Shown here in pieces: positions 35,850 through 49,000 of a stretch of DNA of 64,000 nt (position 1 is the first letter of the stretch; every line of letters begins with the position of its first letter). The notes beneath the pieces were generated by a model. It was given only the letters and a program-made list of their open reading frames with translations, did no database searches and was not told the DNA's origin. This DNA is from Albifimbria verrucaria (lineage: Eukaryota > Ascomycota > Sordariomycetes > Hypocreales > Stachybotryaceae): contig JAHREC010000019.1 in NCBI GenBank assembly GCA_020081605.1, forward strand, positions 310,001-374,000. Reading direction: 5' to 3'. A program made the translations under genes and the position numbers.

Positions 35850-36908
35850 ATGGCTACAACAAAGGTCCTCGTATCCGGAGCTACCGGCTATGTTGGCGGT
35901 TCGGTTCTTTCGCACTTGCTTTCCTCCACCAAACAGGCCACCAGACGCGTAGAAATCTCCGTTGTTATACGAAACGATAAGCGAGCAGAGTACTTTACTT
36001 CTCTTGGACTTAAGGTATATCCCATCAAGGACCTCGATGACTCCGAAGCGCTTAAAGCGGCTGCCTCTGAAAACGATGTTGTAATTCATACTGCGTCGGG
36101 TTACCATACCCTGAGCGCTACGGCATTAATTGAGGGCCTCGGGTTACGCAAGAAAAGAAATCCAGATGCAGAGGTGTATTTCATTCAAACATCAGGCACA
36201 TCAAATCTTGCGGATCGACCCATCACACGCACCTTCACGGAGTCCCGAGATTTCAGTGATGAAGACCCGGATATTTATGAATACCTGAAACGGCGAGAGG
36301 CTATTGAACAATATGGTCAACGCACAACTGACCTTGCTGTTGTTGAGACAGGAAAAAAGGAAAATGTGCCAACGACAATTATTATGAGCCCTACCATATA
36401 TGGACTTGGATCTGGCAAATTTCATCGACTGACCATTCAATATCCGCTTCAGATGAGAGCGGCACTGTCGGAAGGCAAGGCCAGCTTTGTAGGCGATGGA
36501 CAGGGCAAATGGGACTTTGTACATGTCCTAGATCTCGCTGAATTGTACGAAGTCGTCCTCCTGGATTGGATTGAAGGGAGGCGACTTGCTCCTGTTGGAG
36601 AGAAAGGGATCATATTCAGCGCTACTGGTTCATTTACGTGGAAGGAGGTGGCAGAACGAATTGCTCAGGTAGGCGGACAACTTGGAGTATTGGAGGATAC
36701 TGAACCCAAAAGCACATCTTTGGAGCATGCAGCAAAGATCTGGGTAGGAGGTGACGAGCAGCTATGCGAATTGGGGTTTGCTAGCACTGCGAGCACGAAA
36801 GCCGTGATCGGTCCGAAATTAGGATGGGCTCCAACTAGAACAAGAGAAGACTGGGAGAACTCTATTCGCGAGGAATTCGAGGAAGTCTTGAAAGAAAGGT
36901 CTTCATAG
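35850..36908 (+). CDS. NAD-dependent epimerase/dehydratase-like protein
   Basis: Extended SDR of 352 residues, intronless and intact. The N-terminal cofactor motif is VLVSGATGYVGGSVLSHLL; VIHTASGYHTLS follows. A later strand reads TTIIMSPTIYGLGSGKFH, typical of fungal nucleoside-sugar epimerase/NmrA-like proteins, and WDFVHVLDLAELYEVVL is the conserved region near the substrate lobe. The Y-x-x-x-K of classical members is not clear (YLKRREAIEQ lies in that region), so it could be a regulator-type or altered enzyme. Substrate unknown. Confidence 0.8.
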   Translation: MATTKVLVSGATGYVGGSVLSHLLSSTKQATRRVEISVVIRNDKRAEYFTSLGLKVYPIKDLDDSEALKAAASENDVVIHTASGYHTLSATALIEGLGLRKKRNPDAEVYFIQTSGTSNLADRPITRTFTESRDFSDEDPDIYEYLKRREAIEQYGQRTTDLAVVETGKKENVPTTIIMSPTIYGLGSGKFHRLTIQYPLQMRAALSEGKASFVGDGQGKWDFVHVLDLAELYEVVLLDWIEGRRLAPVGEKGIIFSATGSFTWKEVAERIAQVGGQLGVLEDTEPKSTSLEHAAKIWVGGDEQLCELGFASTASTKAVIGPKLGWAPTRTREDWENSIREEFEEVLKERSS

Positions 36909-37233
36909 ATTGTTGAGTATTGTTCGACTTGTTGTAATCGAATTTATAATGAATAAAACGCTATATTAGACTAAAATTTCACCCTTAAGATCAAAGAGTT
37001 TTATCTCTTGGAACCAGAATCTGAATTCACTTTGTCAAAAGTAGACATTTCTTATTTGAGTAAATCATGCCATTCAACTGTCGATAACTCTCCAGCCCCT
37101 AGCAATATTTTACTACGTATATGTATGGTGTATGACTGTATTGAACTCGCTCCTCGGAATTATAGCCTACATTGAATTGGATTTGGCAGAAGGAACTCTG
37201 ACCCAAGAGATCTCTCGCACCATGATCAGACCA
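36909..37233. other. Intergenic between convergent genes
   Basis: About 325 bp. AT-rich 3' flank with a TATATGTATGG stretch near 37118. Nothing recognised. Confidence 0.45.
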
Positions 37234-40200
37234 TCAATTCTTAGAAGTCTCCAGCATCTGGGCTTGAAGCTCCGCGAAGAGCTTTTCCATGCGGTCTCTT
37301 ATCAGATTCTCAATACGTATGTCTTCAAGGTCCTCTGCTATGTCTAGAGGCAATTTTCCATGCATATCTTCGGCCAATACATCCGCACCATGATTTAGTA
37401 AGATCTGGACGCACTCTTTGTGTCCTTTGCGAGTTGCTAGATGAAGAGGCGTGTTTTCTCTCGATCAAGCTCATCGATGACAACTTTTCGGCCTAATATT
37501 GCTTCTGTGACCTTTGGAAACCCTTGTTCAGCCGCATAATGAAGTGCAGTGCGATCTTTTTCCAGGAAGCGCCCTGACACGTTGAACCCAGCATCAATCA
37601 ACCTCAGGGCTGCTGTCGCTGCTCCACTCTTTATTTCCTTCAAAACAGCAGTTTCTTCTTTCTCTGCTCCAGCTGTCAATAGCTCAGATGCGATCTGGTC
37701 ATAGCCATGAGAAATCGCGAGTGTCAGAGCATCAGAGAGCCCCTCCAAACCGATACCCCATTCAACCAGAAGACGGACGACTTCGATATTTCCACAACCA
37801 ACCGCACGAAAAAGGATTTCGCGTTCCTCTCTAGGAGATGGCGCTTCGTACCCAAAGTAATGGCTTGTTACCATGACAGAAAAGAACTTTGAATCACCGC
37901 CTTGAATCCACAATAGATTATGGTAAAGCAGACACTCCCACTCTGGGTCAGGGTCGCCTCCAAGTCTCCGTTCGCATTGAAGCAATATCTTCGCAGCAGT
38001 CATGTTTTGGGTCATCCAAGACAGTCTTAATGGTGAGCATTCACCAACTTCTACCGGAACATCCAGGTAGAAAGACCCGTCCTCTGGCAGATTCCACTCT
38101 TCAAAATCTGTGTCCTCGTAATCAAGAGTCCATTTTCCAAGCTGCTGGCGACGTGGAGGGTGCCACTCATAAGCGCATTTCTCATCAATACGGGCGACTC
38201 CTTTCTCAAAGAGATACTCCAAAATGTCAAACCATCCATAAAAGTATGCAACCCACAGTGGTGATGGATGCCTCGCAAGGGTAAATGTCAACGCTGCTGG
38301 GCTATACCAGCTTATCCATTGCACAATCCTCGCCCAGTGCTGGAAGCTCGCAGATACCTCACTGGTATTAGCATCAACGAGAAATTCTTTGATTTCATTG
38401 TCCAAAGCGGGGTTCGTCTCTGTTCAGCGCAAAGTGCAACATGGTGTAGCCACTGGTTAACGACATATCGATTCGCTCCATTTCCCAATTCGTTGTCTCG
38501 TCGCATAGCTGAGTTCAGACATCTGCTCTTTTGGAGAGTTTGCCATGTTTGACTTCCCCGGTGACTAATAACTCCTTTTTATCTGCTTTTCGTCTCCAGC
38601 TTTTCCTGGACCAATACTCGACATCACGAACATATATCGATTCAAAGTCGACTTCCTCATATTCTTCATTCTCGTAATCAGACATTCCAGTAATATTCTG
38701 CGCATCAGTTGAAGTTATTCCATCTACGTTCTTGTTGGATGTAGATGGTATGGGTTGAGAATACACCTGAGTGAAGATGCGGAGATGCAAAAGACAAGCT
38801 CTCGCAACCCGAGCATGGCTTTTCTCTGGTATCATATTATCGATCCCTCTTCTGGTAAGATTTTCGAGGAACTCACGTACTGACAAATGCGCAAATTGAA
38901 ATGACTCTCCTCTCGCAACAACGAAATTGGCGCAAACATCGCGAACATCCGCGCCAGTGTAGGCATATCCCTCGTCACTAGCTGGCGATAATAGGGCAGA
39001 TGCTATGACAGCAAATTCTTCAACACTGACACTCTCTCGAGCCGTTAAAAGCCACTGAAATGTGAAGACAGCCAACTCCGCTGCGTGCTCTCCAGAATCC
39101 ATCACTTGCTGATACATCTCCCAATATAATTCTTCAAGCGTATTTGGCAGAGACCCGAGACGTTCTCTTATATCTGCCGCCACTCTCATGTGTCGCAATG
39201 TCTGAATTTGAAGATCTACCCATCGGAACCTAAAATTATCCTCTTAGTAACCTTGTTTATGCTTTGAAATAGGTTATCGAAGGCAGAACATACATTCCTC
39301 GAGCTCCAGCAAGAAGAGTTGTGACGATATCATCGTGTAGAGCGTGGGGTAGTTTTCCTCGCAGCAGTTTGTTTCGTTTCAAACGATCTATACTTTATTG
39401 GCAAATCAGTCTCCATTTGAAAAAGAAGGTTAAACACGGGGTACTTACATGAAGTCCTTGATATCCCCAGCGTTGTCATCGGCCTCAATGTATACGTTGG
39501 GAGACCCTTCAAGAGCAAGGACAATATCGTAGCTGTCTCGACTAGATATGAATATTTTTAATAATCCGTTCGTCTCTCGAAGAACATGACCCAAGGTATC
39601 GATGAAATCTTGTCGGTCGTTATCATCAACTTCATCAAGCGCATCAATAATAAGGGTGACTTCTTGATGATCTTCAACAAGAGTCATCAAAGCTTCAATA
39701 TATTCTTCCTTTGTCCAAGTTTGTTCCTCAATATCTAGGAAGCCCTGTGAGATGCCATCTTGGAAGCGATCTATTATAGATTCGAGGAGAGGCCCGTCGC
39801 GACTCTCAGTCGAGAGTTGACGTACAAAGCTGGCAAGGATGGAGCGCGACTCAGCCCTTTCCGGCTCAGCTGGATTCCTCATACAATAGAAATGAGCATT
39901 GGCCATCTTGCCTCTCATTTGGTCCACGACTAAGGAGGTTAATTTCGTTTTCCCGGATCCTGGAATACCATGTAACCACAAAACTGACGAGCTATCATCG
40001 TTGAGCCACTTCTTGAAAGCGGGTTTCTCTAAAAGCCATTTACCTGAGCCTTTCAGCCTATTTTCCGAAGCCAATTTGTGATGCGATGCATAAGGAATAT
40101 TTGAAATTGCTTTCAAAATTCTTGCACGGGTGTCAACTTCCAAACGAGTATGCATATCGGCCACCTGCGTCCCTATTTGAGAAACTGTTGGCTGTAGTTG

Positions 40201-41180
40201 TTCAAGCAAGTCTTTGAGTTCGCGGAATTTTGCCGTATTATTTTCAGCCATCACACTCTGCTGGTGATGAACGAGAGAGACGGTGGATAGGACCTCGTTT
40301 GACTTCTCTGCTTCCGCAAGCTGGGATAGCATCAACACGTCCTTCTCGGCGTTCTCTACCAAGCACACCTTCGCCTCGACATCTACCTTAGAAAAGGTGA
40401 CGCTTCGAAGAACATTTATAACCGTCTTTGTGTTGTAGAAACGCAGCAGGCCAGACAGATATTCCAGGATCTTGGTATACAATAATACCAGCGACTCGCG
40501 CAGTTGGTCGCCGATGGAATAGCTCCATCATGTTCTGTTAGATTGCGGGAACAATTCTCGTTATTAATATCCACATACCTTCTGTTCTGATTTAAGTAGA
40601 GCACATCAATGACTTGTGATCGAGCGAGGATATTGGCGATAATCTCAATCGAGCTAAGCACGAAACCGAATACCTCAACATTATTCACGCCAGCCTGCAA
40701 GATGAGTACGAGCGCGGCCCACGGTAGTGATATGTGTACAGGGTCGTACTGAGCAACAATGTTGCCAATTTTCTTGCGTATAGTCAGCATCCCACATGAT
40801 CTTATAAGAGGGATTGTCCTTTTAGGTGAAAGCCCTACAACAAATTTATTAAGCCAGAGGACAAGCTTCTCCAAGATGTTCCGTATGAATACTGTCTTGC
40901 CCCTGTAAACTATCTTCCACCGTTTTTCCAGACATTCATCCTGCTTAGCCTTGACGGCGACAAGTACATCATGGAGTATGTCTTGTGGGTTACGTTTGGT
41001 GGTATTTGCAAAACTGAACTGGGCTTGGTCTTCTTCAGCCAATCGTTCAAGTGCTTCAATCCATTGACTATGTCTGTTTGCCATTGAACAAGTCTTTTGG
41101 TACGCGTTGCTAACAGTAACAAAAGACTCCGTAAAGTCAACGATAGGTAACTCGTATTCACACCCCAGCCTACACTGCAA
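37234..41180 (-). CDS. STAND/NLR-like protein: helical N-terminus, NACHT, ankyrin repeats
   Basis: The N-terminal helical domain (WIEALERLAEEDQAQFSF, LPWAALVLILQAGVNN, VLLYTKILEYLSGLLRF) resembles Goodbye/NWD-type fungal effector or linker domains. NACHT: Walker A GIPGSGKTK, Walker B VTLIIDALDEVDD, KIFISSRDSYDI. A winged-helix-like part follows (GSLPNTLEELYWEMY, FQFAHLSVREFLE), then ankyrin repeats at the C-terminus (DRTALHYAAEQGFPKV, NTPLHLATRKGHKECVQIL). Introns are 39394-39448 and 39230-39293. Frame breaks are at about 40523, TTTT 38529-38532, GGGG 38409-38412 and TTTT 37454-37457; the stop is then 37234-37236. The 5' end is uncertain: a TTTGCAG acceptor at about 41181 suggests another upstream exon. 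Such proteins act in fungal allorecognition and programmed cell death. Confidence 0.78.
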
Positions 41181-43769
41181 ATAATGAGCGTTTTACTTCG
41201 CGGGTCGCATAGCCCTTGATCTATGGGCATTCCGTGATAGGCAACTGGAGCTCGGGAATTTCCAAGTCCTGTTAAGTATGGGAGGATGAGTGAGGCGCAC
41301 GTGCTGGATGCAATCAACGGATGTTACTGAAGAGGCCGACAATTATCAGAAGTCAAGCCTAATTACTGCACGAGTACAAAAACCCTCTTTCTGCATGACA
41401 CTGCATCACCCCGGCAGGGACCAATTAAACGAATGATAAAGTAAGCTCCCAATGTGGTGTTGAAAAAGTGCAAACAGTGGGCTTGTTTGCGAATTCGTTT
41501 ATTTGATCATTTGGGCCCGATGCCTCAGACCGTTGAAGTGAATGGAGGGCTGAGCTCAGTTTCGCTTTACTTATTCTATTTTCTTTTCCTCTTTTTATCC
41601 TTCGCATTGCAACATATGATGGTGCTGTAAGCACGAACAGAGTGATAAAATGTGCATGCTAGGTCACATCAAGCACACAGGTTGAGAACATCCCAACTAG
41701 CCGACAAGACAGAATTGTCATAAGTGAGAGAGTTACCGGTAGTAATTCATCCCAGTGAATGGATTTACCAAGACGCGATGACTTAAAAAGCCTCCTCCTC
41801 GGTCGATCCTGGTGATATTGTATCAGTATAGGGTAGGCTGTGATTAGTCGAAGCTGCAATCTATCAGCAGCCCCACAGCACCTCAATCATCCCGTCGGTT
41901 AATAAACATCCGAGCCTCACCGCCAAAAATGCCAAGCGGGAACTTTCGACGAGATCTCAATGAAAGACAGTTGGTCGCTTATGAACGGTTTGATCCCGGG
42001 TCGCTGCATCTATTTCGTCCTAGCAGCTCGGGTACTGATCCCGGCGATGATCCGGGCCCGCCGGAGCCCTCCAGTGTATTAAGTCGACTTGTTTGGGTTG
42101 TGACCGTTGCATTGCAGCCACCTGTACGAGATGGTAATGGAAAATGCTGGTGTGTCGAGGATACCATTGAACCACTTGCTAGGCTATCTATGATGCTGTT
42201 ATGTCGAGGATACCCTCGAACCACTTGCTAGGCTATCTATGCACCTAGGCTCTATCCCTCTTGATTGGGTGATTCGCTGGTTCGCTACATCCTGAGGGCC
42301 GCCTACCATGCGCTATACCGCTGGTATTACTGAGATACAGGGTCTCCCAAGGATACCGATCCCGAGCTAGGCGAGGAATTATTGATTCATGGACCTGCCA
42401 TAATTCTGTAATCAGAAATAATGAAACCTAATCCTGGTACCCAGTTGTCACATGGCGATTTCCATGATGCGACTTCATATCAGAGCGTTCTGGGGTGGAT
42501 CGCATTCGCTGGACCAAAGGCTGGGATGCTTTGGTGTACAAAGAAGAGGAGTGAACAGCCTTGATCACGCTTCTAACTGAACCCTGGCTCCGTCATCTTT
42601 TGCACGGCCACTCTCTTTCTCACGCTGCATTTGTACCGAAACCAAGCTGACAACGAAAAGCTAAGACCTATCATACTAATTATAGTGATGGTGGTACAAT
42701 GAGTTAGGTTTCCGTGTCATCCTGAATTACTCGTTAGTGAAACAGAAGGCTTGAAATGATGTTTGTTTCCCTCTCATCTGACAAGAGCGCAGCTATAGTC
42801 AGGCGGCATGTTCCTGCGGCTCATTGTCTAATAAGGCAACCCCTGTTCGACAATTGTGTGGAAACGGGGTCGCCATAACGATTGGAACAACCGATATCTA
42901 CACCGCGGGTCTATGAGAAAAACCTTCACTATATCAACCACAAAGTCATGCAGGCATGTTAGTGAGGTGTCGAATCGATCTTGTAGACTACCCAAGGAAA
43001 ATTCCAACAATGGTAGTAACATTGCAGAAATCCAGTATCCCTGCAGCGTATTTTACTTAATCTATGCTGACCGCAATCTTTTCAGCTCGTGGAGGCGGTT
43101 AGGCGGTCCGTAAGCCTGGCGAGGACAAAGCTTTAAAAACAAGGGTCATTTGGTAATACGGAAATTTCAATAGGATGACAGGATCGTTCCATATGCAGGT
43201 CACCTAAACGGTTTCTTCTACTCTTGTACTAGCTAAGTATAACTTCTGTCCGAAGCATTTGAGAAGCCGTTGATGCAAAGTTCCTTCAGCGGACTGACTT
43301 CCGGTGCATCCGTGAGCATGGGCGTGGAACGAGACCTGCGTATTCCGGTTGCTTAACGGGCATGGTATACGACCCTGGAATAGAGCATGCAAGGGATGGC
43401 ATCTCACCCAGCTATCAGGCGTACTTTCAAAATGTTAGGCCCGGATTCGTCGAGAGTACAGGTTTGAACCATCCATGTCTTCGCTAACCGAGGCATCCAA
43501 GCATCATGCGAAGACCTAGATTCTGGACCAAGGATCCCAATGGGCTTCATGCATATTGAAATAGACACCGACTTTTATCAGCTTGCTGGAGGTGCTTTCG
43601 AGGAGGGGAGAAAAGGTATTTAGCTAGCCTTATTCCTCCCTTCAAAAGGACAAGTTCCTTAGGAGCTCGGCAGGCGTCTTCTCAATTCTAAAGCTGCCCT
43701 ACACAACTTTCAACCCTTCGTTTCTCTTGACTTTAGGTTGGACCCTGCTCCAACTTTGTCAAATCCGTC
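41181..43769. other. Large intergenic region with a 40-bp direct repeat
   Basis: About 2.6 kb between divergent genes (NACHT-ANK minus, peroxidase plus). A GC-rich patch at about 41995-42080 sits in AT-richer surroundings and the repeat described separately lies just after it. ORF 41929-42231 is not recognised. An unseen first exon of the NACHT gene may lie at the left end. Confidence 0.5.
42153..42241. repeat. Two-copy 40-bp direct repeat, 49-bp spacing
   Basis: Copies at 42153-42192 and 42202-42241 share the core GAACCACTTGCTAGGCTATC and differ at about three internal positions. A recent local duplication, or part of a decayed mobile element, could produce it; no other copy was noticed in the window. 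Confidence 0.8.
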
Positions 43770-45032
43770 ATGAGGTCCATTCCTGTGTTGACCGCAGCTT
43801 TGGCTGGCGTCAATCTCGTCACAGCCTATCCCGGAATGGGGAAACAGTTAGAAGACATCCGGAATGCGGCTCAAAAGCGGCAGGCGACGAGCCAGGAGCT
43901 GATCGGCGATCTGGAAACCCTTGCAGATGAAGATCTCACGCCTACAGGCGCAATCATCAAGGGCATACTCCTCGGCACCGAGCCGGTTATTGTTCATGAT
44001 CCTAATGAGCAACCTGTGCCACCAGCGCTAGGTTCTGAGGAATGTAGCGCTGACACATGCTGCGTTTGGAAGCATATCGCCGAAGAGATGGAGGCCAATA
44101 TGGTGGGCAATGCGCTTCGTTGCAATGCTCTTGCTAGGGCCTCGGTTCGACTTGGCTTTCACGACGCTGGCACATGGTCTCGTAGCACAGGCCGTGGCGG
44201 TGGTGCCGATGGCTCTATCGTACTTGCGAGGAGTGCGAAGATCGACCGGAGGACAACAAAGGTCTCGAAGAAGTATGCAGCCAGATGAGAGTATGGCATG
44301 ATAGGTGGAAGGGTTACGGTATCAGCATGGCTGATTTGATCCAAGTGGGCTCTACAGTCGCTGCTGTCGTCTGTCCACTAGGACCTCGTATGCGTCTTTT
44401 GTTGGCCGCAAGGACAGCAGCACCCCTGCTCCAAGGAACATCATGCCATTCCCTGATCAATCTGCGGATGAATTACTAGACCTATTCGCTGACAAGACTC
44501 TCGGGCCTGCTGATCTTGTCAACCTCCTCGGTGCTCATACTGTTAGCCAGCAGCGCTTCCATAATGTCCCTCGACCTTTGGATCCCCAAGATAGCACTCC
44601 TGGTATTTGGGATGTGCTTTTCTATAACGAGACAATCAACCCCAACGCGCCGCAGCGAGTTCTCAGATTTGAGAGTGACGTAACTCTAGCTAACGACCCT
44701 CGAACAAGTCCTTTGTGGCAAAGATTCGCGAAGGGTGGCGAGTTTGCACTTGGATGGGCTCCTGTAAGTGCAACTTACCAACAGCCAGGCACTGAGAGTT
44801 CTGAAACTAACTGGACCCACAGGGATATGCCAGAGCTTACATTAGAGTGAGCATGCTTGGTGTTTATAACATCAATGACCTTACCGAGTGCACTCATGTC
44901 CTTCCCAAGGGAGTGGCATTCAGTGACATACCTCCCGAGCCAGCTATGGCCAGTTTCCTGAATGGTAAACATGATAGCGAGGCCGCTGGTGCTCTTCGAG
45001 AAGGCGATTTCATTCCCACTCCAGATGCTTGA
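43770..45032 (+). CDS. Secreted class II-type haem peroxidase
   Basis: The signal peptide MRSIPVLTAALAGVNLVTAYP is followed by a ~70-residue pro-like region. Distal haem site: ARASVRLGFHDAGTW (catalytic Arg and His). Proximal His: LLGAHTVSQQRF (His codon 44536-44538). Further family text is GGGADGSI, FPDQSADELLDLFADKTL and the C-terminal ISLLGV-like SMLGVYNINDLTECT. Intron 44764-44822 joins in phase. Frame breaks at the CC near 44250 and the CC near 44379-44380 each need one base. The length of about 385 residues suits ascomycete relatives of lignin/manganese peroxidases. It would oxidise phenolic or other small substrates outside the cell with hydrogen peroxide; Mn-binding residues were not resolved. 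Confidence 0.85.
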
Positions 45033-46002
45033 AGCAAAAGATCTCCAGAATCTAAATCAGAAAAGTTAGGAAGATGCTGAATCAAACCACTATCTGCAAC
45101 TGGACTTGAGTTTGTTTTTTTATTATTATGAAAATTGAACACAGCTCTCGATAAGGAGTGATGGAAATATAGCAGAGGATCATTGTCCCAATTCTAAGCA
45201 CAACTGTATTGGAATTTACTCTAAGTGTGCCCCTGTCTATGCGAGTCTAATTTTTCCCTGCATCCCATGTGAAAATTGTGATAACTTGGCTTGTCGGAAA
45301 ACCTAAATAGAGCCCCGAGTTGGCATTCTATTATAGCTCAGGAATGCTTTAGGCTTCTCTAATTGGTTCAATTGGTGAAACCGAACTCTATGAACTTACA
45401 TTCACTCAAGATTCCTTAATAACTATGTAGTCCTTTGGATATGAGGTCTAATTGCTCATCAAGCTCGAGTAGGCAGATGCGTTTGACGAACAACGATAGA
45501 GAACTGTTCTCTGAACTGACTATGCGGCTTAAGGCGGCAGGCTGCATAACATTCCCTTGAAGATATGCATGTGTCATCTTTGGACACTACCGTATCCGAC
45601 AGGGTTTTTGTGGGCCTTAATATAGAGAAAGGGATGTGAACAGCGCAGTGAGGAGAAGCCCCATGTCTGGCAATGATTGGTCCAACGCCACATAAAAATG
45701 CTCAAGATTATCACATCTTCAAAGAACAGGCTCTGAATGGGCTTTCTTTCCAGGACTGAGAGACTTCCGAAATTTGCATGTGACAATCGTTCTCATCCCT
45801 AAAAGATAAAGGGAACTTGCTCCAAAACCATCTAACCAGGGTGACCGCCCAGGAGAGCTCCGATTCGAAACCCGGACATCGCCATGCTTGCGATTATGAG
45901 TCCTGCCCATAGCGATAACTACCATTCAGTATAAACCCATCCACGTCTTATTTACCGGTGGCCATTAGCATAAGGGTACCCGCCGGAAATAAACTTAGCC
46001 AA
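45033..46002. other. Intergenic, no gene recognised
   Basis: About 970 bp. ORFs 45574-45925 on the minus strand are motif-free. Nothing recognised. Confidence 0.5.
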
Positions 46003-49000
46003 ATGCATCTTCTGAGCTTCGACGATCATGGTGGGCCTAGTCTGACTACTTTCACTGACAATGTCCCACCATACGCAATACTATCACATACTTGGGGGCC
46101 AGATGAAGAAGAGGTTTCTTTCCAAGACCTTAAAAATGGGCGTGGCAAGGACAAAGCTGGATATAGCAAGATTCAGTTTTGTGGTAAACAGGCCAAAAGG
46201 ACGGCTTAAGATTTTTCTGGGTGGACACATGCTGCATCAACCAGGCAAATCTCACTGAACTTTCGGAAGCCATTACTTCAATGTTTCGCTGGTATAGAAA
46301 TGCAGAAAAATGCTACGTTTATATGTCAGATGTGTCGTCAAACGACGACACCAACTCAACTGCACGGAGGTGGAAGCCAGCATTTCGAAAGAGCCGGTGG
46401 TTCACCCGTGCCTGGACGCTACAAGAGCTCATCGCACCACGGTCGGTCGAGTTCTTCTCACGGGAAGAAGAATTATTGGGCAGTAAAAAACGCTCGAGCT
46501 GCAGATCAATGAGCTCACGAACATCCCACTTGCTGCTCTCCGTGGAGCTCCTCTATCTGAGTTTAGTGTCCAAGAGCGGTTCCAATGGGCAGACAAACGC
46601 AAGGCTAAGAAAGAGGAAGACAAAGCTTATTCATTACTTGGAATCTTCAACGTGTCCATGTCTCTCAGATACGGAGAGGGTAATAACGCTTTTACAAGAC
46701 TTCAAAATAAAGCCGGGATTGCTTCAAAAGGATTAATTTCCAAAGGTACGTGTTTTGTTGTTTCACTTCTTCTGTTTCAAAACCATAAAAAGCCCCTCTT
46801 TTCTACTTATACCATGGATGTGGAATTGTGGCATCACACTCATCTTGCTAGTACTAACTAGCCGAGAATTCAACAGCATATCCAGTACACTGGGCTGTAA
46901 CACGTTCTGTGAACACTTTATTTACTGGCCGGAACGCGATACTTGAAGATCTGGAGGGTATTGCTTTAGATTCTGTGAAGAATGGTTCGACTGGAGAGCC
47001 GTGCTGGATCGTCATCTCTGGAATGGGTGGCCAGGAAAAAGTGAGCTTTGTCTCCAACTTGCCTGGCGCCTTCGTCACTTGTGTGTCTTTCTATACCATT
47101 TAAGTTGAGCGAAACTGATGATATCAGGTTTTGGGGCATTTTCTGGGTCGATGCCAGTACAATGTCCTCGGCTGAAAATGGCTTCTTGAATATCGGGGAG
47201 CGATTTCATAGCCCAAGCCAGAAGTGGGAAGATGCTCGACAAAAGCTTGCCAATTTTAAAGAGCCGTGGCTGTTAGTGCTGGACAATGCAGACTATGTCA
47301 GCATCGACTACCAGCAATTCTTTCCATCAAGTTCTTTCGGTGTTGTGTTGTTGACATCGCGCAACGCTGAGTGTCAGCATTACGCAACAGCAAAATGGAT
47401 CAATCTCGAAGCATTGCCCGATGTTGAAGCTAGGCTACTGCTGCTTCGCGCAGCCCGCGTATCTCATGATCAGCATGAAGCCCTCACCGAGGATGCTCGG
47501 GTTGTCACTCATCTACTCCGATCACATCCACTTGCACTCATACAAGCGGGCTCCTATGTAGCATGCGGTCACTGTACACTAGCCCAGTATCCTCGAGTCT
47601 ACGAGCGGCAGCGCAGGCGATTGTTGACATTTCGCCCAGCGCAGGCTCAGTCTCGGTATGGAGATATTTACGCGACGTTTGAGGCCTCAGCAGAAGCCCT
47701 CCGCTCATCAGAGACAGAGTCGGCTGTTGATGCGTTGCAATTGTTTCCTATTCTGGCAGCTTTGCACACATCACCACTACCGATGACGATGTTTGAGGTA
47801 GCTTGGAAAGGCTGTCGTGAGATTTTGCAAACTGGCGATACCGAGACGGGTTGCAATGAAAATCTAAACAACTTATTGCCGTGGCATGTTTCTAGGCTTC
47901 AGCCACTTATCTCCCCAGAGGTCAACGAGTGGGATTCATTAGGCTAGTCGAAGCCATCAATTTACTAAAATCTCTGTCTCTCATATCAACAGATATCACA
48001 GATGGCTCATTTCTATGTGTCTCTATGCACCCATTGATTCATGCATGGGCCAAGGATCGCCTTGGGACGATAGAGCAGCACCACGGATGGATCGCGGCTG
48101 GATGTCTTGTTGCTTTCTTCAGTGCAGATCTCGTGGCTTGGCAGAAACATCAGAGACACCTCGAGCCTCACATGTACGCTCTGTTAATGCAAGACATGAG
48201 CCAAATATTCGCAACTGAACCTCAGCTTATGGTTGTTCGAATCTTGATGAGGTGTGGGTTTCAGTTGTATAAAATGCGCAGTGATCAAAGACTCTTTGAG
48301 CTTATGAATAACCTACTACTTCATCTGGGATTAGATCAAATGGTTGTTGACCCCAAACACGTGGAGATATATGAGCTCAAAGCAAGGAATCTAAAAGAAA
48401 TTGGGAAAGCTGAGGATGCTGTTATCCTGATGGAACAAGTGGTCAAGATTCGAGAGGCAAGCTTACACGAGAGCCACCAAGCTCGCCTAGCCTCTCAGAA
48501 TGTCCTTGCGAGGTCGTATCAAGCTGTTGGACAAGTTGAAGAGGCATTACGGCTCATGGAGCACGTGGTTAAGATAAACGAGCAAAGCCTACCCGAGAAT
48601 CATCGTTCCCGATTGGCCTCACAGCATGTGTTGGCTATAACGCTCCGAGCAAGCGGACGGACAGAGGAGGCAGTGAAACTCATGGAGCATGTGGTTAAGA
48701 TCAACGAGCAGAACTATGCCGAGAATCACGGTGATAGATTAGCTTCGCAGTATTCTTTGGCAGTGATATACCGAGCTAATAGGCAAGCCAGCGAGGCAGC
48801 GAAACTCATGGAATGGGTGGTAAAGATCAATAAGCAGAATCTCCTGAGGACCATCCGATCCTCCTCGGCTCACAACAAGAGCTGGCAATGTCATATTGGG
48901 ATAATGGGCAGAAGGATAAAGCAGTGCCACTGCTAGTACATGTCGTGAAGATCCGGCAGCAGCTGCTTTCTGAGCATCATCCGGATCGAGTTGAATCTGA

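Noticed and set aside
37437..38405. Stand-alone ankyrin protein starting at 38405
   Set aside because: Upstream NACHT-protein text continues into it after a one-base loss at GGGG 38409-38412, so it is the C-terminal part of one large gene.
41929..42231. ORF with PGDDPGPPEPSS stretch as a possible gene or transposon remnant
   Set aside because: No recognisable domain; an opposite-strand ORF covers the same GC-rich patch; includes the direct repeat. Not enough to call.
46221..46736. Separate HET-like gene starting at MDTCCINQ
   Set aside because: It is the middle of the HET domain of the NLR gene, displaced by the break near 46200.
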